DNA from: Aeromonas bivalvium
GTDB taxonomy: Bacteria; Pseudomonadota; Gammaproteobacteria; Enterobacterales; Aeromonadaceae
Direction: 5' to 3'
DNA length: 64,000 nt
Assembly: GCF_000819765.1 (NCBI RefSeq)
Contig: NZ_CDBT01000011.1
Location: 1 to 64,000 of the forward strand
Shown here: piece after piece, positions 44,513 through 52,868 of the stretch
How the letters are laid out: the number at the start of each line of letters is the position of its first letter
How positions within the stretch are numbered: the first letter of the stretch is position 1
The notes under the pieces: model-generated
The model's input: the letters and a program-made list of their open reading frames with translations, nothing else
What the model was told of the DNA's origin: nothing
The model's database searches: none
Translations under genes and position numbers: made by a program

Positions 44513-45444
44513 TTTAGTTAAAATTATCATGATTAGTCCAGTGGGGGAAATTGGCAAACGGTTGCTGTTGTGATGATATAACAATCATCCTATTTGAATA
44601 CTCGGGAGCAGAACCCGATCACCAGCCCCACGAAAAATTAGTATAAATAGAGATATTGAAATTTTTAAATTTCTCCCGCCATTTCAAAATCCTATCGCAT
44701 AGTTGATCCATCATGAGTCGCCATTGGGTATCTAAGAGATGTGCCCACGGTAAACCGAGAGATTGCCTCTGTCAAGCCAAAAAAATGGATCATGCCATTG
44801 ATTTTAAAGGAGTTTTTTATTGAAAAAATAATTGTACAAATTTTGCTCTTGGTTTTTTTTTGCTCATTTTGGGTGTTTGTTGCACAGTTATTGACCGGCA
44901 ATCCCCCCCCCCGAAAAACTGGGGTGCTTATAAGTACAATTTTCTCGTATCTTGAATGCACCCGTACCACTTGGCCGACGGGTCTCTCCTAACGAGCTCA
45001 GAGTTGACCGTTAATACACTGAGATGAGTTCTTATTGACCGGCCTGCATTGCTAAACTCTGGATCATATATTCACATAGAACGCAGTTCTATGTGGAATT
45101 TATGAAAGTAAAGACGGCTTCCGATGAGACGCATTTTTACAAATGGCGATAAGGAGGAGAGTGCACTGAAAAAGAGGCAGCGTGAAGTTCAATCCCAGCC
45201 AGTAAAATAATAAAACCGTTTTTTTGTTTTCATGAAAAAATTCCTTTTTTATTTGAAAACAAACGGGGGGGTTAGATTTTTTTAAAATTAATACTTGATG
45301 CTTTCATACCTACTTATTTTCGAGATGTCAACCGATGAGGATAAGAGTAGATTTATCCTCATCGAGCCGGGGGATTGTTAAGGGGGTGCAATATATCACA
45401 TGCAATACTTATATATATGTAGTTCATTGCACCATTGCATCCAA
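44513..45444. other. AT-rich, apparently non-coding
   Basis: About 930 bases, much more AT-rich than the chromosome. It contains homopolymer runs (C8 near 44905, G7 near 45267). Overlapping open frames at 44692-44992 lack credible starts. The main structured feature is the 23-bp palindrome at 45073-45095. No gene is assigned. Confidence 0.5.
45073..45095. promoter_or_regulatory. perfect palindrome, possible operator
   Basis: CACATAGAAC-GCA-GTTCTATGTG: ten-base arms with a three-base spacer, seven bases before an ATG opening a 16-codon frame (MKVKTASDETHFYKWR, 45102-45152). Its symmetry suggests a dimeric regulator's site near the replication/maintenance module. Confidence 0.45.
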
Positions 45445-46455
45445 TTAATTGGCGGATGTGGATGAATCTGCTAAATGTGTGATAGCAATGCCATCTGTTA
45501 ATACATATTCAGTCCGTTCAGATGTCGCCACCCTTGTCACCCAACCATTATCGACACATTTTTTTATGTAATTTTTTGCCTGCCGTTCTTTTACAGAGAA
45601 ATACTGGCAAAACCTCTCGGTCAATGTGGTGGCAGAAATCGCCTCCTGGCCTTCCAGTGCCTCCAGCAGCCCATCCATCAGCCTGTCGCGCTCCTCCCCG
45701 ATGGCACTGACTAATGTCAGCCCAATACGATTAAGGAGTATTTCGTCAGGTGTTTCAACAGCCCTCGCACTGAACGTCAGGTTGTAGCGAGCGCCCTGAC
45801 CCTCTCGCGTCCCCAGTGAGATGACACCATCGGCCTCACCATGAATCGAAGAAGCTCCCCGCATGCTCATTACGCCAGCCTTAACCCCACCTGCATTAGG
45901 CGAAGCCTTTCTTGCGTGATGAACGATGATGTGTGCAGCTGAGCCGCTGATTTTTCGAATGGCTCGCATCACCTGACCCATTTCGCCATTGTTGTTTTCC
46001 TCTGCATTATGCATCCGAGCGAGGACATCCCAGATGATCAAATCCGGTTGAATGTCGTTGACAATATCTATTATTGCCTGTGATGCCATAGGATCTAATA
46101 CATCAGTCGATTTATAATCGCCGCACCGCAAGAATGTTTTAATGTTTTTTGCATCTCCCAAGTTGGTCTGTGCCGACATGGTGTAGTACCGCTGCCAAAA
46201 CAATCTGTCATTGACCTCAAAATCCATATACAATACGAGAGCTGGCCTTTTAATTTCCCAATTTAAAAATACACTACCGCTGGCTACAGCCAAGCCCAAC
46301 TGCGTTGCAAGCAACGATTTACCCGTTTTGGGCGAGCCATTAATAATCCACTGTTCGCCTTTTTCAATCAGATTATCCACCACCCAATTAGGGCGTTGCT
46401 GGCTGGAAATTAATCCAGCAGCAGGACTGAAATTATAATGTTTTTCATTATTCAT
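45445..46455 (-). CDS. RepA-like AAA ATPase of the island
   Basis: About 336 residues. A RecA-fold ATPase like the RepA helicase of mobilisable plasmids and islands: Walker A NGSPKTGKSLLA, Walker B DLIIWDVLARM, then a helix-rich segment VHHARKASPNAGG. The C-terminal part resembles a winged helix (LTERFCQYFSVKERQAKNYI). The likely role is unwinding at an origin during excision-linked replication of the island. The start at 46455 is preceded by AGGT; an ATG at 46461 is equally possible. Confidence 0.75.
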   Translation of the reverse strand: MNNEKHYNFSPAAGLISSQQRPNWVVDNLIEKGEQWIINGSPKTGKSLLATQLGLAVASGSVFLNWEIKRPALVLYMDFEVNDRLFWQRYYTMSAQTNLGDAKNIKTFLRCGDYKSTDVLDPMASQAIIDIVNDIQPDLIIWDVLARMHNAEENNNGEMGQVMRAIRKISGSAAHIIVHHARKASPNAGGVKAGVMSMRGASSIHGEADGVISLGTREGQGARYNLTFSARAVETPDEILLNRIGLTLVSAIGEERDRLMDGLLEALEGQEAISATTLTERFCQYFSVKERQAKNYIKKCVDNGWVTRVATSERTEYVLTDGIAITHLADSSTSAN

Positions 46456-46579
46456 AAACATACCTATATTATTGTGGTGACTTAGTACTATGTTGATATG
46501 TCTCATCGTTTACATATATGCATAAGCTAATCATGCGTATATGTATAATTAACTACCCCGTGTTGTTGCAGATACAGTG

Positions 46580-46614
46580 TTTTTATGTCTGATATTGCGC
46601 TATCAGTATGAAGG
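46580..46614. repeat. imperfect direct repeat, copy 1
   Basis: TTTTTATGTCTGATATTGCG followed by CTATCAGTATGAAGG. About 80% like the copy at 47089-47123, the two flanking the 85-residue gene. Function unknown; could be regulator sites or recombination sites. Confidence 0.6.
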
Positions 46615-46635
46615 GCATGGATAATCAGGTATAAA

Positions 46636-46659
46636 AATGCCACCAACAATGGTGGCATT
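46636..46659 (-). terminator. terminator of the 85-aa gene
   Basis: Stem AATGCCACC / GGTGGCATT with a six-base loop. On the minus strand it is followed by TTTTAT, 17 bases after the stop. Confidence 0.8.
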
Positions 46660-46675
46660 GGTCGTCTGTCCTCGA

Positions 46676-46933
46676 TCAGCAAATGAGCCCGAGCGCCCGA
46701 AGGCGTTGGAGCGCCCGATCCTGTGCATCGTTCGAATAATCGGCTTCCAGAGTGATCCGAGCAAGGCGCTCAACCAGCCGCCTGCCACTTTCATCGAGCC
46801 TCACAGACACATCGAGCAATGACACTGTGTATTGAGTGTTACATGCCGATGCCAACGCAGCAGCCAGCACCCTGCTAGATCCGGTGCGCGGGTGTTCTGA
46901 AATGATTGCCAAAATTTCGTTTAGAATTTTCAT
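46676..46933 (-). CDS. hypothetical small protein of the island, 85 aa
   Basis: An 85-residue, largely helical protein (MKILNEILAIISEHPRTG at the start). A strong ribosome site GAGGAAATAG precedes the ATG and a good terminator follows, so it is a real single-gene unit. It lies between the RepA-like ATPase and an iteron-like region, in the usual place of small copy-control or partition regulators. The family is not recognised. Confidence 0.65.
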   Translation of the reverse strand: MKILNEILAIISEHPRTGSSRVLAAALASACNTQYTVSLLDVSVRLDESGRRLVERLARITLEADYSNDAQDRALQRLRALGLIC

Positions 46934-47088
46934 CTATTTCCTCTATGTTGTTAAACAATATGGTGCCTTTTCGGCTGTCATAAATTCTGCTGGTTAGATA
47001 CTGGTTGTGATGTAAACGCCCTCGATTGATCAGCACCAAGCGATGTTATGGCTGCGTTTTGTGTAATAACAAATAATCATCTAAACAT

Positions 47089-47123
47089 TTTTTATGTCTG
47101 GTATTTCGCCATCAATATGGATG
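47089..47123. repeat. imperfect direct repeat, copy 2
   Basis: TTTTTATGTCTGGTATTTCG followed by CCATCAATATGGATG; pairs with 46580-46614. Confidence 0.6.
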
Positions 47124-47315
47124 ACCGTCACCGATATATAGGCATCAAGGTAGTTCCTCCTCGTGCCTCGTCAGACTCCACCTTGACCCCTATATTCGGC
47201 TCCTTTGTCATGCCATATTAATCGCTTCATACCCTCCATAAAAATGGGTTCTCCACCCCACTCCGGTCGCTGCGCAACCTACGGGGGTTCCGGGTTCGCT
47301 ACTCTCACCACACCC

Positions 47316-47404
47316 ACATTCTTACGTTCGTAAGAATGTTTTACCCCGCGTTCTTACACTGTGTTGGCTCTGCGTTCTTACGGTTGCGACGAAGGCGTTC
47401 TTAC
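47316..47404. repeat. iteron-like array of TTCTTAC sites
   Basis: A 24-bp palindrome ACATTCTTACG-TT-CGTAAGAATGT (47316-47339) is followed by three direct GCGTTCTTAC units at 47348, 47372 and 47395, spaced 24 and 23 bases, close to two helix turns. This is the pattern of replication iterons or cooperative operator sites. It lies between the 320-residue recombinase and the 85-residue gene. The rest of 46934-47470 holds no recognisable gene. Confidence 0.65.
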
Positions 47405-47470
47405 GGTTGCGCCCCAGGGGGATTTGCCATGCTGTGATAGCAGCAAGGCAGTCCCCCTGTAGCCGCTCCC

Positions 47471-48433
47471 TTATCGGGATAAATCGTCATCGGCATCGCG
47501 ATGCCGATTGATGAATGCCGCCATGCCTCTCGGCGTTGTAGGGGCAGTTGAATCTGCGCTCGGCGAAGGCTCAGCCACTGTTGTGGGTGTAGCTTCCTGG
47601 CGATAAGTTTTGTTATCCACAGAAAGCTCGGCGTGCGTTGTCCTGATATGGCTCAGGTCAGCATCCGCTGGGCAAGTGGGTAACACGTTACCATTAGCGG
47701 ATTTACGATTGCCGTATTTGTCCACAGAAGACGTTGCCTGATGACCCATGATGTAGGCAATGCGCTGCCGGTCGAGCCCAGACGCTTTGAGCTCAGAGCC
47801 CATCTGATGGCGCCAGCTGTAAAAGGTCGGCAGCGATTTTCGCGCCGGCCAGAGGTTTTTGCCCGCCGCACGCAGCTTGTCCTGCAATGAGCCAATTTTT
47901 GCTTTCTTTGCCTCGGTCACCATGAGTTGCAATTTCTCTGGCGAAAGCGTGTCAAACTGTAAGACCCTATCTGCACCACGTTTGCCATCATGGCTTTTTT
48001 TGGCTCCGATAACGGTGAGCCGATTACCCTGCGCAGTTATGGTGGCTAGTTCAGCAGGTCTTATCCCCGCGCGCATAAACAACAATATGGCCGCCAACAT
48101 AGCGCTGTCATTACGCGCCTTAAAATACTGAATCAGTGCAACGAGATCATCATTATCGACCTTTTTAACTCTTTTTTGTTTTGCCTTAACCGGTATATCT
48201 GGCCTACTCAGGGCCTGAATTCGCTCGGCCGCGTCGGGAAAATTCAACAATTGTTGATGATATACCAGTGCACAGCGCAGTTTTCGCCAATAGCCAGGAC
48301 TGCATTCTGAAGCGCGAGCCAACAATTCATCCGCAATGTTTTTTGCTGTGATATTAAGGCCCTTTTCCTTTAGGATTTCATAATGATTTTTTGCCAGTCT
48401 TTCATATTCCTTTTCCGTTGCCTGTGTAGCCAT
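47471..48433 (-). CDS. tyrosine recombinase-like protein, 320 aa
   Basis: A 320-residue protein with the tyrosine-recombinase catalytic set: Arg in RAGIRPAEL, box II FYSWRHQMGSEL and box III IMGHQATSSVDKYG with the putative nucleophile Tyr. The usual box II His of H-x-x-R is Tyr here. A long polar C-terminal tail (about 70 residues) is unusual. GGGAGATGACC precedes the ATG. It differs from the other two recombinases in the island; its role may be regulation or resolution rather than integration. Confidence 0.75.
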   Translation of the reverse strand: MATQATEKEYERLAKNHYEILKEKGLNITAKNIADELLARASECSPGYWRKLRCALVYHQQLLNFPDAAERIQALSRPDIPVKAKQKRVKKVDNDDLVALIQYFKARNDSAMLAAILLFMRAGIRPAELATITAQGNRLTVIGAKKSHDGKRGADRVLQFDTLSPEKLQLMVTEAKKAKIGSLQDKLRAAGKNLWPARKSLPTFYSWRHQMGSELKASGLDRQRIAYIMGHQATSSVDKYGNRKSANGNVLPTCPADADLSHIRTTHAELSVDNKTYRQEATPTTVAEPSPSADSTAPTTPRGMAAFINRHRDADDDLSR

Positions 48434-48570
48434 TCGGTCATCTCCCAGAGCGCTTGAATAACGCCTTCTTTAGATAGTGGGCAGGATTTCCCCACCCACG
48501 ACGTGGATCCCTTTATTAAAGGTGCGATTTAGTTTTAAATTAATGCTGAATGCGTGATGTAGACAGTGAT

Positions 48571-49767
48571 TTACTGCGCCACAGAAATTCGCTGCATTAA
48601 AACACTCATCAATCTCTGCATGACAGCAGGAGTTGCCAGTAATGCGTCGACATCGAATTCGCTTTCTGTGTTTTTATCTTCAGTTTTTTGATTACAGCTC
48701 GGCACAGTAACTTGAGCCTGCTGACCAGCCATACAGGCATTAAATACCGTGTCAGCCCTACCCCTATAATCAGGGGCGTCCTCCATCAACCACTTGCCAT
48801 AATGGCGTACCACCATTTCTGTACCGGTGTGCCCCATCTGACGGGCTATCCACTCGATGCTGATCCCCGCCGAGAGCAGTTGGCTTGCATAGGTGTGCCG
48901 AAATTGAGATGGCCCCCGATAACGCACCCCAGCAGCCTGACAGAACGGCCTGAAAAACCGCTCACGGAACTCATCAACCGAGGCATAACTGCGCCTTTTG
49001 GCGCTGTAGTAAGCCAGCAGGGTGCGTTGTTCACTCATCTGAGTGCGATTGTCCGACCTCGTGACCGTAATCTTCTTAGCCTTACGATGCTCCGCTAGCC
49101 TCATCAAGGTTTTGAGAGATCCAACAGCCTGTTCTGACAGCTCTATCGTGCGAATAGATCCCCTGGTTTTGGGCGTTTTGTACTGCCCATCAACCAACGC
49201 AAGGTCAACCAATAAGGTCTTCTTGTCGAGATTGACCGCCTCCGCACTGACCGCCATTAACTCACTGATGCGCAGACCCGTAGAGATACCGAGTTGGATG
49301 AGTGACACCTCCAGCAAATGGGTGCTTTTCAGGGCAAGAAATGCCTTAATTTCGTATTGATAAAATGGATCGGGTTCGTCCACCTCAAATTTGCATTTTT
49401 TAATGCCATCCATTGGACTGGTATGAATAACACCATCGCTGACAGCTCGGGCAAACACTTGTCTCAATATATCCAAATATTGGTTAATGGTATTTCCTTT
49501 ATATTTTTTGTTGCAAAATTTCACTACGAGCAGTTCAATGTCACTCGCACGATATGACGTCAGCGGTTTATCACCAATCCATTTTATCAACTGTTCTGCT
49601 TTACGCTTCGAAATGTCATAGGTTGTCTGCGCATACTGGTATTTTTTGATTTCCAGGTGCTGACGAATGGCTGACGCCAGTGAATGCTCATCAACAATGA
49701 CTGAACGCACAGTGTTGTGTTTAGTTTTTTGTTTTTGAACGGTCCTTTTATTGGTTTGTTTGTTCAT
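48571..49767 (-). CDS. phage-type tyrosine recombinase, 398 aa
   Basis: A 398-residue integrase-family protein with a SAM-like N-terminal domain and a full catalytic set: STGLRISELMA, the Lys beta-hairpin, SQFRHTYASQLL and MGHTGTEMVVRHYGKW (Tyr nucleophile). The start at 49767 is preceded by GAGGGTAATT. The C-terminal 60 residues are polar. It is separated from the tRNA-proximal integrase by about 700 bases of AT-rich DNA, so it is probably controlled on its own. Confidence 0.88.
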   Translation of the reverse strand: MNKQTNKRTVQKQKTKHNTVRSVIVDEHSLASAIRQHLEIKKYQYAQTTYDISKRKAEQLIKWIGDKPLTSYRASDIELLVVKFCNKKYKGNTINQYLDILRQVFARAVSDGVIHTSPMDGIKKCKFEVDEPDPFYQYEIKAFLALKSTHLLEVSLIQLGISTGLRISELMAVSAEAVNLDKKTLLVDLALVDGQYKTPKTRGSIRTIELSEQAVGSLKTLMRLAEHRKAKKITVTRSDNRTQMSEQRTLLAYYSAKRRSYASVDEFRERFFRPFCQAAGVRYRGPSQFRHTYASQLLSAGISIEWIARQMGHTGTEMVVRHYGKWLMEDAPDYRGRADTVFNACMAGQQAQVTVPSCNQKTEDKNTESEFDVDALLATPAVMQRLMSVLMQRISVAQ

Positions 49768-50479
49768 AATTACCCTCATTACAGTTATAAATACTCCTTC
49801 AATTACAAAAACAGCAATAGCAAAACGTGATGCTCACGCATCGATACCGAGAGGGTAATAGTGCACCTAAAAACAGCGATATAAATTACTCTGTGACGCT
49901 ATAAACAGATAAGTTTCACCTCAAAATCCTGTTAATTTGTCAAATGCCAAGTATACATTAGCGATAGCTGATGTCATTTAATCGATATAATCAAATGTTC
50001 CCGTCAGATTTTTACTCAACATTGCATCAAGCAAATACCATGTGTTATTCACTTCACCCGAATTTGGGTAATAACAACCCGTTCAGCGTATCGAAGATAG
50101 CTGTGATATTGGCGGTATTTTTTAAATCTGAAGGGGTGATAACCCTTGTTTGAACGAGATAAACGTGTCGGTGTGTTCTACGCCATATTCATTTCGTTTC
50201 GATCCTTCGTGTTTACTGTCGTTGTTATGTCCTTGTTAGCAGCTTTATCAGCATACTACAACGATTGAGGACCACTCGTCAATGAAAATAACACACAAAG
50301 AAAAAGAAATGTCAACATGTTTTTATTAGGTTTTTTAAATATTTTCCAATGTGCTTAAAATCATTATAAATCATGAAGATAGGGCCATACCCGCCCCATT
50401 AAACCGCCGAGAAATGCTCTCATATTGGTTTTTTCATGGGGGGGAGACAGCCCTGTTACCCAAAAAATATGCGTCATCT
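49768..50479. other. AT-rich intergenic stretch between two recombinases
   Basis: About 710 bases, AT-rich. A weak 60-codon plus-strand frame (49971-50153) has no ribosome site. It must hold the promoter of the 398-residue recombinase and may hold excision-factor or recombinase binding sites. Nothing firmly recognised. Confidence 0.4.
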
Positions 50480-51790
50480 TTACGGTGATTTTCCCCCTGA
50501 CAGCAGGTGGTGGGGTATCAGGTCGGTAGGAAGGGATTGGATTTTCTCATTCAGCAGCCTAATGTTCACACGTTTGCCATAGCGGCCAAACGTCAGGCCG
50601 TTTTTACTGTGTCCCGCAAGTTCGGCTACAACATGCTCAGCGACATCCGCCTGCTGTAACTCATCGATGAAGGTATGCCGCAGCCCGTAAAGCGTGGGAC
50701 GGCCCTGACCTACGATGCCAGCCTCATTGAGGTGGCGTTGGAAGCGACAGGTGATGTTATGCGCCCAGTCGTCGTCTTTGCCTGATGGTTGGTCATCGAA
50801 CAAAAATACCTTCCCTTGACTGCGACGACTCTCCACATAGTCCAGGAATTGATGTCCGATCAACGCACTGTGCAGTGGCACGGTACGGTACGCATTGACG
50901 GTTTTGAGCTGCTGATCCGCCTCTCCCGCATCGACCATCAAACACCAAATCCCCTCAACCTGTTTGATGTTCTGAGTTTTGAGTTGACAGGCCTCAGAGG
51001 GACGCAGCCCTGCGTACAGGCACAAGAGCGGTACCCACCAGTCCTGGATTTTCAACTTTTTACCTTTCTGGGATTGTTTGCTGCGCAGGCTGGCAAACAG
51101 CTGAGCCAGTTGAGGGCGATACCAACGCACTCGTTCCTCATCCGCCCGTTTGTTCGGCTTTTTACCTGCCGTCAGCCCATCGAATGGGTTACGACTGCAA
51201 TAGTCCAGTGCCACGCACCAACGGAAGAACTGTTTCAGGGCAGCCAAATAATCGGTCTTGGTTTTGAAACTGATGTCGGCCTTACGCAGCAAGCCGTTGC
51301 GATACTCCTGTGCTAGCGCGGGCGTCACCTCATCGACTTTGACCCCTTTGGCCCAGGTGACGAAGGCGTTGATCCGAAGTTGGAGCTGGCCCACCGACTT
51401 ATGCTGGATCCCCTCACTGGTTTTAGTCTCGATGAATCTCGCCAGTGCGTGGGTGAGCGTGATCCCACTGCTGGGGCAAGCTGAGCCATCAACAGAAGGT
51501 TCACGAGGTGTGGAAGGTGTTTGAGGCGGCAGGATGAACCCCGCTGCCTTGAACGCGTCTAGATCGGCGCGGATCCAGCGATAGAAACTGCGGGGAGCCG
51601 TATCGGCAGGGGTAGCCGCGATCAGTGCGCGAGTGCGAGCTGCCACAGCCAGGTTTCGATCTACAGCGAGCTGCCTATCTTTGGTGCAAAGGGAAGTACG
51701 GATAGCGAAGGGCAAGCCACGGTCACGTAATGACTTAGGCAGCGGGAGACGAGTGTAGTAGGTGCCGGAGGCATTTTTACTCAGATACAT
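50480..51790 (-). CDS. int: island integrase, DUF6538 type
   Basis: A 436-residue tyrosine recombinase. The N-terminus (MYLSKNASGTYYTRLPLPKS) is the DUF6538 arm-type domain, followed by a SAM-like core-binding domain and the catalytic domain: Arg in YAGLRPSEACQL, box II LYGLRHTFIDEL, and LAGHSKNGLTFGRYGK with Tyr nucleophile. It lies about 80 bases from the intact tRNA-Ser and transcribes away from it, the standard layout for an integrase that uses the tRNA 3' end. The start at 51790 has GGTGG upstream. Confidence 0.92.
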   Translation of the reverse strand: MYLSKNASGTYYTRLPLPKSLRDRGLPFAIRTSLCTKDRQLAVDRNLAVAARTRALIAATPADTAPRSFYRWIRADLDAFKAAGFILPPQTPSTPREPSVDGSACPSSGITLTHALARFIETKTSEGIQHKSVGQLQLRINAFVTWAKGVKVDEVTPALAQEYRNGLLRKADISFKTKTDYLAALKQFFRWCVALDYCSRNPFDGLTAGKKPNKRADEERVRWYRPQLAQLFASLRSKQSQKGKKLKIQDWWVPLLCLYAGLRPSEACQLKTQNIKQVEGIWCLMVDAGEADQQLKTVNAYRTVPLHSALIGHQFLDYVESRRSQGKVFLFDDQPSGKDDDWAHNITCRFQRHLNEAGIVGQGRPTLYGLRHTFIDELQQADVAEHVVAELAGHSKNGLTFGRYGKRVNIRLLNEKIQSLPTDLIPHHLLSGGKSP

Positions 51791-51844
51791 GATTGTTCCA
51801 CCCAGTTGATCCAGGAAAAAAATCACGTAAGTCTAGAAATGAAA

Positions 51845-51869
51845 AAACCCGTTGAAATTCAACGGGTTA
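51845..51869 (-). terminator. island-supplied terminator for tRNA-Ser
   Basis: AACCCGTTGAA / TTCAACGGGTT hairpin followed on the minus strand by six T residues, just beyond the CCA end of the tRNA. It replaces the original chromosomal terminator, now 18 kb away at 33550-33571. Confidence 0.85.
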
Positions 51870-51870
51870 T

Positions 51871-51902
51871 ATTTGGCGGTGAGGGAGGGATTCGAACCCT
51901 CG
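51871..51902. repeat. right attachment site, inside tRNA-Ser
   Basis: 32 bases identical to 33577-33608, covering the T-arm and acceptor 3' strand of tRNA-Ser and ending at CCTCG. Confidence 0.9.
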
Positions 51903-51961
51903 ATACGTTGCCGTATACACACTTTCCAGGCGTGCTCCTTCAGCCACTCGGACACCTCACC
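51874..51961 (-). tRNA. tRNA-Ser (anticodon GGA)
   Basis: An 88-nt tRNA with encoded CCA, the long class II variable arm (ACGGCAACGT stem-loop region), T-loop GGTTCGAATCC and acceptor GGTGAGG / CCTCACC. The anticodon loop CTGGAAA gives GGA, reading UCC/UCU serine codons. The 3' half is shared with the island's left attachment site. Confidence 0.96.
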
Positions 51962-52029
51962 AAATTTTTACTTCTTGAAGTGGCTTTCGGAGCACGCTGC
52001 GCGCGCATCTTGCCGACTTCGTCGGTGGG

Positions 52030-52058
52030 CAGCCATTCGGACACCTCACCAAATTTTG
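52030..52058 (-). repeat. relic of a tRNA-Ser 5' end
   Basis: CAGCCATTCGGACACCTCAC plus CAAATTTTGG repeats the 5' part of the intact tRNA (51941-51968) with one mismatch in the D-stem region. The rest of that tRNA copy is gone, replaced by hairpin-rich sequence. Confidence 0.7.
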
Positions 52059-52225
52059 GTCTGTTATTTAACGTGTTCAGCCAACACTGTGTTCACTGCG
52101 CTGTTGCGCTGGAACGGGGCGTAATTTAGGGGAAAGCCGGTGACGGGTCAACCTTTTTTCCCCTTGTTTTTCATATCTTTTTCCGTTTGCGCAGCTTTTG
52201 TGCCGACTCTGGCGCTTTTATCGCC

Positions 52226-52843
52226 TCATGGCGTGTCCAGCATGATCAGGCTGTCGGGCAACTCGTTCTTGTCATGGGTGGGGGGGAAGGCATCGGCCAG
52301 GATGGCGCCGGTGCGGGTCACGCACTCGATGAAGCCGGGCTCCACCTCACCCTTGCGGATCCGGGCGGTGAAGTCGTCGATGATCGCCTGCCACTGGGCG
52401 TTCTCTATGTGCCGGGCGACCCCGTCATCGACCAGGATCTCCACATAGTGCTCCGCCACCGAGACGAAGATCAGCACCCCCAGCCGGTCGTGGGTGCGGT
52501 GCAGTCCCTGCTCGACAAACTGCAGCCGTGCCATCAGGGCCGCCCGGTGGCGACGCACCTTTTTGGGTATGAGCAGCATCTTGATGGGGGTCCAGTGAAA
52601 CAGCAGGGTCAGGGCGAGCCAGACCGCCCACTGGGTCAGCAGGATCTCGTACCAGCCGAGCCAGAAGCCCAGCTCGAACACCAGCAGGGGGGTGAGCATG
52701 GCGAGCAGGGCCGCCCACAGGGTGGGGATGTAGCGATAGCTGTCGCTGGCCGGGGCCAGTACCGTCACCAGTTCGGCGTCAGTGGCCTGCTCGGCCTGCT
52801 TGACCCTGGCCTGGAGAGTGTGGAAAAACTGTTTTGATATCAT
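52226..52843 (-). CDS. TPM-domain membrane protein
   Basis: A 205-residue protein with two membrane helices near residues 38-80 and a C-terminal TPM (TLP18.3) domain (LGVLIFVSVAEHYVEILVDDG). It is the third gene of a cluster lemA - TPM/Gly-rich - TPM, an arrangement common in proteobacteria. Function unknown; envelope-associated. Confidence 0.85.
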   Translation of the reverse strand: MISKQFFHTLQARVKQAEQATDAELVTVLAPASDSYRYIPTLWAALLAMLTPLLVFELGFWLGWYEILLTQWAVWLALTLLFHWTPIKMLLIPKKVRRHRAALMARLQFVEQGLHRTHDRLGVLIFVSVAEHYVEILVDDGVARHIENAQWQAIIDDFTARIRKGEVEPGFIECVTRTGAILADAFPPTHDKNELPDSLIMLDTP

Positions 52844-52868
52844 CTCTTTATCTCAATAGGTATCGGGA

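Larger units (their letters stand above)
33577..51902. mobile_element. genomic island in tRNA-Ser(GGA)
   Basis: About 18.3 kb flanked by a 32-bp direct repeat that is the 3' end of tRNA-Ser: 33577-33608 and 51871-51902. A DUF6538-type integrase gene lies next to the intact tRNA end. The right third carries three tyrosine recombinases, a RepA-like ATPase and an iteron-like array. The left half is a patchwork of IS630, IS481, IS5 and IS903-type sequences with gene fragments and two cyclic-di-GMP enzymes. No conjugation genes are present, so it would be mobilised rather than self-transmissible. Confidence 0.88.

Noticed and set aside
44692-44992. Overlapping open frames of 83-92 codons in AT-rich DNA
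   Set aside because: No ribosome site, no family, low-complexity composition; left as non-coding.
47316-47404. CRISPR array
   Set aside because: Units are about 10 bp with 13-14-base gaps and include an inverted copy; no cas genes are near. An iteron-like array fits better.
45445-51790. Recombinase-in-trio (RIT) element
   Set aside because: RIT elements have three adjacent, overlapping recombinase genes; here the genes are widely spaced and mixed with a RepA-like ATPase.
51806-52129. Plus-strand proteins across the tRNA-Ser gene
   Set aside because: These are antisense readings of the tRNA and its relics.
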